Below are positions 8,784 to 14,728 of a DNA stretch of 14,728 bases, one piece after another. The stretch spans positions 1 through 14,728 of the forward strand of contig DATCDR010000012.1 in the NCBI GenBank assembly GCA_036510575.1, in the 5' to 3' direction. The DNA is from DATCDR01 sp036510575 (GTDB taxonomy: Bacteria; Actinomycetota; Acidimicrobiia; Acidimicrobiales; Bog-793). The position numbers and the translations under genes are program-made. The notes beneath the pieces are model-generated. The model was given only the letters and a program-made list of their open reading frames with translations, was not told the origin of the DNA and made no database searches. The number at the start of each line of letters is the position of its first letter. Position 1 is the stretch's first letter.

Positions 8784-10409
8784 ATGGCAGCGTGTCATCC
8801 TTCAGACGTGGACGCAGACCAGAGTGTTCAGGCCGAGGAGTTCGACTACGTCATCGTCGGCGCGGGCTCAGCTGGATGCGTGCTGGCGTCTCGCCTGAGC
8901 GAGGAGCCGACGACGTCGGTGCTGCTCCTCGAGGCAGGCCCACAAGACCGGAACCCGTTGATCCATATCCCAGCGGCGTTCCCGAAGCTCTTCGATGGCA
9001 GCCTCGATTGGGGGTATCGCACAACGGCGCAGCCGAATCTCGCGAACCGTCGCGTCTTCTGGCCCCGAGGAAGGATGCTCGGTGGCTCCTCGTCGATGAA
9101 CGCGATGATGTGGATCCGAGGTGCCCCAAGCGACTTCGACGCATGGGCTGTTGAAGCTGGGCCAGGGTGGAGCTACGAAACCTTGCTCCCGTACTTCCTC
9201 CGTCTCGAGGACACCGCTGGCCTCTCTCGGCCCGACGAAGTCCACGGGGTCGGCGGCCCGATGCCCGTTGCAGCGCAACGCGATCCGAACCAGCTAACCA
9301 GGGCGTGGCTGAGCGCAGCAGGTGAACGCGGGATAGGTCCCTTGGCCGACACACGAACAGGGCTCGAGACGGGCGTAGCGCTCGCCTCGGTCAATCAGCG
9401 AGACGGCCGTCGCGTGAGCTCGGCCGACGCCTACCTCCGGCCGGCACGGTCGCGCCGAAACCTCGTGATACGAACCGGCGCCGCAGTCGGTCGCATCGTC
9501 GTCGAATCCGGACGAGCGACCGGGGTCGACTACCGGATCGGGCGAAGCGGTCGACGGGTACGGGCGCGGCGCGAGGTGATTCTCACAGCCGGTGCGATCA
9601 ACTCTCCGCAGTTGCTGATGTGCTCGGGCATCGGGCCCGCTCCGCTCCTCGCGCGCCTTGGCATCGATGTTCTGGCCGACCGACGCGAGGTCGGCCAGAA
9701 CCTACAGGACCACCTCACCGCGGGCGTCGCCTTCGGCGCTCGACGGAAAGTGAGCATCGCGAGTGCACAGTCGCTCGGCGCCTTGCTTCGCTACGTCATC
9801 GCCAAGAAGGGGCCACTCACCTCGAACGTCGCTGAGGGCTTCGGTTTTGTCCGAAGCGGCGACTCGCCCGATCTGCCCGATCTCGAACTGCTGTTCGTGC
9901 CGAGTCTGTTCATCAACGAGGGCCTCGCGATCCCGAAGGCGCACGGGCTCACGCTCGGCGCGGTGCTCCTCGAGCCACAAAGTCGGGGCAGCATCTCGAT
10001 CAAGTCCCAAGACCCGGAGTCCGACCCAGAGATCGATCCCGCCTATCTCTCCGACTCAGAAGGTAAAGATGCAGCCAAGCTTCGCGAGGGGATCCAGATC
10101 TGCCTCGACATCGCGTCGGCACCAAGCCTGGCAAGCGAGATCACCGAACTCGTCCAGCCCGATGGTCCGATCAACGACCAGACCATCGAACTCTCACTTC
10201 GCGAGTTCGCTCAAACCCTCTACCACCCGGTAGGAACCTGTCGCATGGGCACCGACGCCGGCTCCGTCGTGGATTCCCACCTCAGGGTTCGCGGAGTCGA
10301 GCGACTTCGAGTCGTCGATGCCTCCGTGATCCCGCTGATCACTCATGGCCACACGCATGCTCCGACCGTGCTCGTCGCCGAACGGGCCGCTGACCTGATC
10401 CGTTCCTGA
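8784..10409 (+). CDS. GMC-family FAD-dependent oxidoreductase (choline/alcohol dehydrogenase-like)
   Basis: Oxidises an alcohol using FAD; the substrate is unknown. The 541 residues start with a Rossmann FAD motif DYVIVGAGSAGCVLASRL (21-38), then GMC signature 1 around RGRMLGGSSSMNAMMWIRG (95-113) and signature 2 around LTAGAINSPQLLMCSGIG (267-284). Near the C-terminus YHPVGTCRMG supplies His481, and the closing motif is HGHTHAPT (521-528) instead of the common SGNTNAPT, giving His525 as the likely second active-site residue (a His-His rather than His-Asn pair). DLPGVGQN, usual for the family, reads DRREVGQN (299-306), where a 13-bp inverted repeat lies. The start is uncertain: AAGGGG directly abuts ATG 8784, too close for ideal ribosome binding; in-frame GTG 8808 is the alternative and the FAD motif is intact from either. 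There is no signal peptide. Confidence 0.9.
   Translation: MAACHPSDVDADQSVQAEEFDYVIVGAGSAGCVLASRLSEEPTTSVLLLEAGPQDRNPLIHIPAAFPKLFDGSLDWGYRTTAQPNLANRRVFWPRGRMLGGSSSMNAMMWIRGAPSDFDAWAVEAGPGWSYETLLPYFLRLEDTAGLSRPDEVHGVGGPMPVAAQRDPNQLTRAWLSAAGERGIGPLADTRTGLETGVALASVNQRDGRRVSSADAYLRPARSRRNLVIRTGAAVGRIVVESGRATGVDYRIGRSGRRVRARREVILTAGAINSPQLLMCSGIGPAPLLARLGIDVLADRREVGQNLQDHLTAGVAFGARRKVSIASAQSLGALLRYVIAKKGPLTSNVAEGFGFVRSGDSPDLPDLELLFVPSLFINEGLAIPKAHGLTLGAVLLEPQSRGSISIKSQDPESDPEIDPAYLSDSEGKDAAKLREGIQICLDIASAPSLASEITELVQPDGPINDQTIELSLREFAQTLYHPVGTCRMGTDAGSVVDSHLRVRGVERLRVVDASVIPLITHGHTHAPTVLVAERAADLIRS
9669..9701. repeat. Perfect 13-bp inverted repeat with 7-nt loop inside the GMC gene
   Basis: The arms GTTCTGGCCGACC (9669-9681) and GGTCGGCCAGAAC (9689-9701) are exact reverse complements separated by GACGCGA. 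Transcribed, this is a very stable stem-loop in the middle of the gene, at codons 296-306. It is not followed by a T tract, so it is not a classical terminator. Confidence 0.8.
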
Positions 10410-10468
10410 CAAGAAAAGAAGTTGATCGGCATCTTGCGAAGGTCCCGATCTTCAGCGAGCATCGCGGG

Positions 10469-11110
10469 GTGATCCAACCAGGTGGCACCTATCCGACCAA
10501 GGTCGGCTCGCAGTCAATCGATCTCCCGATAGCTGCGATCGCCGATGACATCGCCATAGCGCTCTTCATCACGGTCGACCAGGGAGTCGCGTTCTCCTCG
10601 ACCGCGGGCGCCGAGATCGCCGAGGCAATCCGACCCTTCGATGTGGATGTGGTCGCCTCCGTCGCCACGATGGGAATCCCGATAGCGATCGAGATCACGC
10701 GGGCGCTTGGGCTCGACGACTACCTGATCTTCCAGAAGACCCCGAAGATCCACCTCGCTGACGCGATCGTCGAGCCGGTGCGCTCGATCACCACCGACGT
10801 CCCCCAGCGACTGCTGTTTGACCGCGCCCGGATCGACGCGGTAGCCGGCAAACGGGTCGCCCTCGTCGACGACGTCATCTCCACTGGCGCCTCGATCCGG
10901 GCAGCCCTCGCGCTGCTCCGGCGCGTCGGGGCGATACCAGTTGCGATCGGAGCGGTGCTGAGCGAGACCAACGTCTGGCGTGCCACGCTCGGAGAGGACC
11001 AGCATCTTGTGCACTCGCTCGGCGCGATCCCGCTCTTCCGGCTCCGCCTCGACGGCACCTGGATGGAGGATTGGGACGGCGACGGGAGCTCACTGCCAAA
11101 AAGCGAGTAG
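10469..11110 (+). CDS. Purine-type phosphoribosyltransferase, N-terminus probably longer
   Basis: Type I phosphoribosyltransferases join PRPP to a nucleobase to form a nucleotide. The PRPP-binding motif is clear as VALVDDVISTGAS (130-142 counted from this start). The flanking sequence (KVGSQSIDLP near 11-20 and SVATMGIPIAIEITRALG in the 60s to 80s) resembles adenine or hypoxanthine phosphoribosyltransferase-like proteins. The base cannot be decided; a regulatory homologue such as PurR-like proteins is less likely because no DNA-binding domain is seen. GTG 10469 is the only standard in-frame start and lacks a Shine-Dalgarno sequence. The frame is open and coding-like for at least 21 more codons (KEVDRHLAKVPIFSEHRG) back to a CTG that overlaps the GMC stop as CTGA (10406-10409). 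Its convergent neighbour is a nucleobase permease, supporting a salvage role. Confidence 0.82.
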   Translation: MIQPGGTYPTKVGSQSIDLPIAAIADDIAIALFITVDQGVAFSSTAGAEIAEAIRPFDVDVVASVATMGIPIAIEITRALGLDDYLIFQKTPKIHLADAIVEPVRSITTDVPQRLLFDRARIDAVAGKRVALVDDVISTGASIRAALALLRRVGAIPVAIGAVLSETNVWRATLGEDQHLVHSLGAIPLFRLRLDGTWMEDWDGDGSSLPKSE

Positions 11111-11112
11111 CC

Positions 11113-11158
11113 CGGCTCGTACGCCCCGCGGGGCGACTCGAGCTAGCTCGACGAGCCG
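11113..11158. terminator. Nested palindromic junction between convergent genes, probable bidirectional terminator
   Basis: Outer arms CGGCTCGT (11113-11120) and ACGAGCCG (11151-11158) are exact reverse complements. They enclose two further perfect palindromes, GCCCCGCGGGGC (11123-11134) and TCGAGCTAGCTCGA (11138-11151), which shares one base with the right outer arm. Either strand could fold into a three-way junction with two hairpins. It covers the whole space between the phosphoribosyltransferase stop (11108-11110) and the permease stop (11143-11145) and includes the latter. No T tract follows on either strand, so termination would be of the U-poor actinobacterial kind. Confidence 0.55.
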
Positions 11159-12645
11159 ACGGACTCCTTGGTCGAGGCACCTTCGGCTTCGCCCTCTCGC
11201 CGCACCTTCGCCCCAGCGAGCACGAGGTAGACGAACCCGCCTACGAACATCCCGGCGAAGACGGAGAAGTCCGCGCCGTACGCGGGTGTCGGGTTGCCGC
11301 CGAAGTGGTAGTTCACGATGTGGAGCCACTTCGGCAACGAGAAGGTCGCCGCAAGGCACTCGATCGCCGCGAGCATCCCGATCAACTGGGCGAGGATCGC
11401 CGGCCAGTGGATCCCACCAGATCTCCAGTAGATCGAGGTCGAGTCGGTCCGCTGCAGGTTCTCCGGCGAGTAGCGGCGACGAAGGACCCAGTCCACGAGG
11501 AAGATCGCACACCATGGGGCGATCCAGATCACGAGCACGTCGACGAAGTCTTTCAAGAGCGTCGAGAACGAGGAGTCAAAGATCGCATAGACCGTGAGGC
11601 CGCTACATATCACCGTGTCGACGAAGACCGCCTGCCAGCGCTTGACGCGCACTCCGAGCGCTTGCAGCGTGACGCCTGAGGAGTAGAGGTCGAGGCTGTT
11701 GATGGAAAAGAGCTGAAGTATGGCGAGAATAAGGAACGGCACCACGAAGCCGGACGCAAACACCGTGTTGTGCGAGGAAGTGAACGCGGCAAAGGGATCG
11801 CCACTCGAGTTCTGACTAAGGGCCGTGGCGTAGGTTCCGACCGCGCAGCCGAGCAGCATCACCAGGATCTCTGGCAACGCCGTGCCGAGGAAGACCCATC
11901 CGACGATCGCCTTCTTTGAGGAGTTGGCCGGTAGGTAGCGCGAGTAGTCGTTGCCGCACTCGGTCCAGCCAAGTCCGGAGAGGACGATCACGAATGCGAG
12001 GCCCCCCATGAACGTCTCCCAGTTGCCACCCGTGTGGACCAGGTGCACGTTCACCTTGCCGAGCGTGAGCGCGGCGAGGATCGTATAGAGGACGATAAAG
12101 GGCGCTATTAGGGCACGGAGAGACTTCACGATCGTCGCGTGACCAAGGAACGGCAAAATGAACTGCAACAGCGCGGCGATCGCTATGAAGACGACTTTGA
12201 GTGTGGTTCCGGGCAAGAACCCTGCCTTTATGGCGAGCGCCTCTCCGGCAAAGACGACGAGGATCAGTCCCTCGGTTTCGAATCCGACCTGGGTCAGCCA
12301 GTTAAAGAGCGACAGCATGCGCGAGCCCTGTGGCCCGTAGCTCGCCCGATTGATCGCGAACACCGTCGTTCCAGTCTCTGGACCCTGCAGGCTCGCGATT
12401 CCGAGCAGCACGTAAGAGAGGTTGCCGAGAATCGTGATGACCGCCGCCTGGGCGAAGCTGAGCCCGAAGGTCATCAGCACCACGCCGTAGACGAAGTACT
12501 CCACCTGGAAGCTGGCACCTGCCCACATGCCGAACAGGTCGCGCGGCTTGGCCCATCGCTCGGAGTCCGGGATGAAATCCGTGCCGTGCGCCTCGACTCG
12601 AAACGCTCGGCTTACGTCAATGCGTTGCTGCTCATCGATTGACAT
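11143..12645 (-). CDS. NCS1-family nucleobase permease (cytosine/purine/allantoin type)
   Basis: Inner-membrane secondary transporter, probably cation-coupled, importing a nucleobase or related compound. The 500 residues show about twelve hydrophobic helices and NCS1 hallmarks: WAGASFQVE in helix 1 (41-49), GNDYSRYLP (231-239) after helix 6, and NSLDLYSSGVTLQALGV (316-332). The N-terminus is a hydrophilic stretch of about 35 residues ending in SERWAKPRDL; the C-terminal 20 residues are charged and Ser-rich. Start ATG 12643-12645 has a good Shine-Dalgarno sequence (AGGAG with a 5-nt spacer). The substrate cannot be read from sequence; the neighbouring phosphoribosyltransferase makes a purine or similar base attractive. 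It is transcribed toward that gene and ends within the palindromic junction. Confidence 0.92.
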   Translation of the reverse strand: MSIDEQQRIDVSRAFRVEAHGTDFIPDSERWAKPRDLFGMWAGASFQVEYFVYGVVLMTFGLSFAQAAVITILGNLSYVLLGIASLQGPETGTTVFAINRASYGPQGSRMLSLFNWLTQVGFETEGLILVVFAGEALAIKAGFLPGTTLKVVFIAIAALLQFILPFLGHATIVKSLRALIAPFIVLYTILAALTLGKVNVHLVHTGGNWETFMGGLAFVIVLSGLGWTECGNDYSRYLPANSSKKAIVGWVFLGTALPEILVMLLGCAVGTYATALSQNSSGDPFAAFTSSHNTVFASGFVVPFLILAILQLFSINSLDLYSSGVTLQALGVRVKRWQAVFVDTVICSGLTVYAIFDSSFSTLLKDFVDVLVIWIAPWCAIFLVDWVLRRRYSPENLQRTDSTSIYWRSGGIHWPAILAQLIGMLAAIECLAATFSLPKWLHIVNYHFGGNPTPAYGADFSVFAGMFVGGFVYLVLAGAKVRREGEAEGASTKESVGSSS

Positions 12646-12650
12646 CTCAT

Positions 12651-12655
12651 CTCCT
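12651..12655 (-). promoter_or_regulatory. Ribosome-binding site of the NCS1 permease
   Basis: The coding strand reads CCAGGAGATGAGATG. AGGAG with a 5-nt spacer selects the second ATG (12643-12645); the ATG overlapping the spacer is out of frame with the permease. Confidence 0.65.
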
Positions 12656-12686
12656 GGAACGTGCCGGACGAAGGACCTGCCACATG

Positions 12687-12692
12687 ATTATC
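12687..12692 (-). promoter_or_regulatory. Possible -10 box for the permease
   Basis: GATAAT on the permease strand is an unusually AT-rich near-consensus -10 hexamer in this GC-rich gap and would give a leader of about 35 nt. A -35-like TTGTCC lies 20 nt upstream, longer than optimal. The remainder of the 228-bp gap (12646-12873) shows no credible gene. Confidence 0.35.
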
Positions 12693-12838
12693 TCGGCGAC
12701 TGCGGACGGGACGGACAAGCGTCGAGCCCGCCGAGAGAGCCTCGTCTGGACGACGACGACTGTCAACGCCTAAGAACCGGAAATCGCCAACCGCAGACAC
12801 GGCCGGCATGTCGTTGTGAGCTCGCCGGGAACGTCGTT

Positions 12839-12852
12839 CGCGGGCGTCCGCG
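12839..12852 (-). terminator. GC hairpin downstream of the zinc-ribbon gene
   Basis: CGCGG-GCGT-CCGCG forms a 5-bp all-GC stem with a 4-nt loop, starting 21 bp after the zinc-ribbon stop. There is no T tract. A U-poor terminator is possible but weakly supported. Confidence 0.25.
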
Positions 12853-12873
12853 CGCGCTGCCCCGTATCGGTCC

Positions 12874-13077
12874 CTACTCCTTGGTGGCGACCTGATTCGG
12901 GGTCACGTTCATCTTCGGCACGTACTCGGTGGCAACAACGGGAGCAGACTCGGCGCGCCGCATCGTCGTGCCGAGCTCGTCTCGACACTTCGAGCACGGT
13001 CCATAGAAGCGCTCTTCGACCTCGCTCGCACAACGCGGGCAGGTAAACGTCTCTGCGGTCAGCTCGACAAGGTCCAT
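12874..13077 (-). CDS. Small zinc-ribbon protein, 67 residues
   Basis: Function unknown. The protein has a four-cysteine zinc ribbon: CPRC (13-16), then 11 residues, then CSKC (28-31), with RFYGPCSKCRDEL around the second pair. A basic and acidic linker follows, then a tail YVPKMNVTPNQVATKE (52-67) that looks conserved rather than random; I recall similar small proteins in actinobacterial genomes but cannot name a family. The frame is open further upstream (to 13302, with another ATG at 13131), but ATG 13075-13077 is favoured: a TACCAT box sits exactly 7 nt before it, as at nfo and miaB, while ATG 13131 has GGAG directly abutting it, too close to act. It is divergent from the MFS gene. Roles in nucleic-acid or protein binding are possible; none is shown. 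Confidence 0.75.
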   Translation of the reverse strand: MDLVELTAETFTCPRCASEVEERFYGPCSKCRDELGTTMRRAESAPVVATEYVPKMNVTPNQVATKE

Positions 13078-13084
13078 CCAGCCG

Positions 13085-13090
13085 ATGGTA
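13085..13090 (-). promoter_or_regulatory. Leaderless-type -10 box for the zinc-ribbon gene
   Basis: TACCAT on the coding strand is followed by CGGCTGG (7 nt) and then ATG 13075-13077. It shares the TAnnnT-N7-start layout of nfo and miaB. There is no Shine-Dalgarno sequence or -35 consensus. Confidence 0.45.
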
Positions 13091-13137
13091 GCGGGGCTAT
13101 TCGGCGCGAGCTCGGAACGATCGATCGACATCTCCAG

Positions 13138-13165
13138 TTGAGGACGAGGAGGTGAATCGGAATAT
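13138..13165 (+). promoter_or_regulatory. Possible promoter of the MFS gene
   Basis: TTGAGG (13138-13143) and GAATAT (13160-13165) are separated by 16 bp, an acceptable -35/-10 pair. Transcription would begin near 13172 and give a leader of about 85 nt before ATG 13257. It overlaps the alternative start region with its AGGAGG, so only one of the two readings need be right. Confidence 0.3.
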
Positions 13166-13245
13166 GGTTGCCCGGCTCCGCGACAACGAACACTGCTGTT
13201 GGTGTCGAACATCTCGCCGATCACCGTGCACTCGCTGTTACTTAG

Positions 13246-13250
13246 GGAGG
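13246..13250 (+). promoter_or_regulatory. Ribosome-binding site of the MFS exporter
   Basis: GGAGG (within TTAGGGAGG) with a 6-nt spacer precedes ATG 13257-13259, close to ideal, and decides this start over the upstream in-frame ATG 13164. Confidence 0.7.
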
Positions 13251-13256
13251 ACTGCG

Positions 13257-14728
13257 ATGCAACAAGGCACCGCGGACCAGTCCTACGACGCGCGGCGCGC
13301 ATGGACGACGCTTGCTATCTGCTGCACGGCTCTGTTCATGACCACCCTCGATGGCACCATCTTGAACACCGCCCTGCCGGCATTGCAACGAGGGTTGCAC
13401 GCAACAACCGCCGGCTTGCAGTGGGCGGTCGACGGCTACGTGGTGGTGCGAGTGAGCTCGCTCTTCCTTTGTGGCTCCGTAGGCGACCGCTACGGGCGGC
13501 GGCGGACCTTCGGCATCGGCCTCGTGCTGTTCGTGATCGGCTCCTTCGCCTGCGGGCTCGCCCCGAACATGGCCGGCCTGATCGCGTTTCGGTGCTTCCA
13601 GGGTCTCGGCTCGGCGGTGTTGACGCCGGCGAGTCTCGGGATCATCACGAACACCTTCGTCGACAGGAAACGACGAGCGATGGCGGTCGGCGTGTGGAGT
13701 GCGACCACAGGACTCTCGATGGGCGTAGGACCTGTACTCGGCGGCTTCCTCGTCGAGAACTTCGGCTGGCGAAGCGTCTTCCTCGTCAACGTCCCGATCG
13801 GACTGGTCGCCCTCGCTGCGACTCGCACCCTGATCGAGTCCAAGTCAGCGACACCGCGGCCGTTGGACTTCCCAGGCCAGCTCTCGATCGGCGGGAGTCT
13901 CTTCCTTGCGACCTACGCGCTGATCTCGGCGCCGCTCGTTGGTTGGGGCTCTCCGGTGACGGTGACAATGTTTGCCGCGGCCATCGTCCTGCTCGGCGCG
14001 TTCGTGGTGGTCGAAGCACGAACGACCCAGCCGATGCTACCGCTCTCGGTCTTTAAGAATCGTGGGCTCACCGGATCGTTCCTCCTTGCCGTGATCGCGT
14101 TCTTGGCCTTCGGTTCGTTCTTGTTCTTCAATACGCTGTACCTCCAGGAGGTGCGCGGTCTCAGCCCGCTAAAGGCCGGTCTGTTGATCTTGCCGACCAC
14201 TGCAGTGGCGCTCTTCTTTTCCCCGATCTCCGGGCATCTAACCGGGACTCGCGGCGCGCGCTTCCCAACCGGAATGGCAACGCTGTTCACCGCGGCCGGC
14301 ATGGGCCTGCTTGCAGTGACGCTGCGCGCGACCACACCGATCTATCTGCTCTTGATCGCCTATTTGTTAATCGGCTTCGGGCAGGGCCTGATCAACCCAC
14401 CGCTCACGAACGCCGCGGTCTCCGGTCTCCCGCGCGATCAAGCAGGCGTAGCGGGAGCGATCATGACGACCGCCCGCCAGATCGGCAGCAACCTTGGGAT
14501 CGCACTTGTCGGGGCCGTGATCTTCTCGATCGCCACGAGTCTCAACAACGCCCAGCACGTGGCGAACCGGGCACTCCAGACGTTGCACGGCGGAATGAAC
14601 TACGACATCGGGGTTCGCTACGGCGACCTCGTTGCGGGCGCCTTGTCGCTGCTTAGCTTCGGCATCGCCTGGTACGCCTTCGCGCCGCGATTCGAGGGTA
14701 CACACGACCCAGAGACTGGTCAGTTCAT
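13257..14728 (+). CDS. MFS multidrug exporter, DHA2 (14-helix, EmrB/QacA) type, C-terminus cut by window edge
   Basis: Inner-membrane proton antiporter, probably exporting drugs or other hydrophobic compounds. The 490 visible residues include DHA2 motif D1 LDGTILNTALP (31-41), motif A GSVGDRYGRRR (73-83) after helix 2 and the antiporter motif C GLSMGVGPVLGG (152-163) in helix 5, followed by WRSVFLVNVPIG. The family length is about 480-530, so only a short hydrophilic tail is likely missing. ATG 13257 has an excellent Shine-Dalgarno sequence. The frame is also open upstream to ATG 13164, itself preceded by AGGAGGT, which would add 31 residues with five cysteines. No regulator gene lies beside it in the window. 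Substrate is unknown. Confidence 0.93.
   Translation, partial: MQQGTADQSYDARRAWTTLAICCTALFMTTLDGTILNTALPALQRGLHATTAGLQWAVDGYVVVRVSSLFLCGSVGDRYGRRRTFGIGLVLFVIGSFACGLAPNMAGLIAFRCFQGLGSAVLTPASLGIITNTFVDRKRRAMAVGVWSATTGLSMGVGPVLGGFLVENFGWRSVFLVNVPIGLVALAATRTLIESKSATPRPLDFPGQLSIGGSLFLATYALISAPLVGWGSPVTVTMFAAAIVLLGAFVVVEARTTQPMLPLSVFKNRGLTGSFLLAVIAFLAFGSFLFFNTLYLQEVRGLSPLKAGLLILPTTAVALFFSPISGHLTGTRGARFPTGMATLFTAAGMGLLAVTLRATTPIYLLLIAYLLIGFGQGLINPPLTNAAVSGLPRDQAGVAGAIMTTARQIGSNLGIALVGAVIFSIATSLNNAQHVANRALQTLHGGMNYDIGVRYGDLVAGALSLLSFGIAWYAFAPRFEGTHDPETGQF

Noticed and set aside
12761..12766. Perfect TTGACA on the permease strand as a -35 element
   Set aside because: No TAnnnT-like hexamer lies 16-18 bp downstream; the GATAAT candidate is about 70 bp away.
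12527..12895. 122-residue plus-strand open frame across the permease start and gap
   Set aside because: It overlaps the permease N-terminus antisense, has no ribosome-binding site, and its composition is not protein-like.
13078..13302. N-terminal extension of the zinc-ribbon gene to 142 residues
   Set aside because: The extra sequence is of low-quality composition, covers the MFS 5' region, and the -10 spacing supports the start at 13077.

Overview
The window comes from a GC-rich bacterial chromosome (roughly 60% GC by eye) that I would place in the Actinobacteriota, with the Acidimicrobiia a reasonable but unproven guess. Three things point there. The order secA - prfB - ftsE - ftsX is a core actinobacterial arrangement. 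FtsE carries a long C-terminal tail. Several genes appear to start without a leader, with a TAnnnT box exactly 7 nt before the start codon. No rRNA, tRNA, CRISPR array, insertion sequence or phage gene is visible.

Layout. Positions 1-7778 form a minus-strand block of housekeeping genes, read right to left: miaB (tRNA methylthiotransferase), secA (preprotein translocase ATPase), prfB (release factor 2), ftsE and ftsX (division ABC complex), then a serine hydrolase of the class C beta-lactamase fold cut by the left edge. Gaps are small except for 196 bp between prfB and ftsE. At 7779-7838 a short divergent region separates miaB from nfo (endonuclease IV), which starts a plus-strand block: nfo, a GMC-family FAD oxidoreductase and a purine-type phosphoribosyltransferase. 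The phosphoribosyltransferase converges on a minus-strand NCS1 nucleobase permease, and the two meet in an elaborate palindromic junction at 11113-11158. Beyond the permease lie a 67-residue zinc-ribbon protein (minus) and, divergent from it, a DHA2-type MFS exporter that runs off the right edge.

How the genes relate. secA/prfB/ftsEX link protein export, translation termination and division. The NCS1 permease and phosphoribosyltransferase plausibly form an uptake-and-salvage pair for a purine or related base. nfo and the GMC gene may be cotranscribed. I do not see a convincing wholly new multi-gene system. The less ordinary signals are: repeated TAnnnT-N7-start leaderless signatures; a probable frameshift at the nfo C-terminus; a phosphoribosyltransferase whose reading continues upstream of its only standard start; a perfect 13-bp intragenic inverted repeat in the GMC gene where a conserved motif is rewritten; a perfect 16-bp palindrome straight after the prfB start; the nested palindromes at the convergent junction; and a possible Cys-rich N-terminal extension on the exporter.
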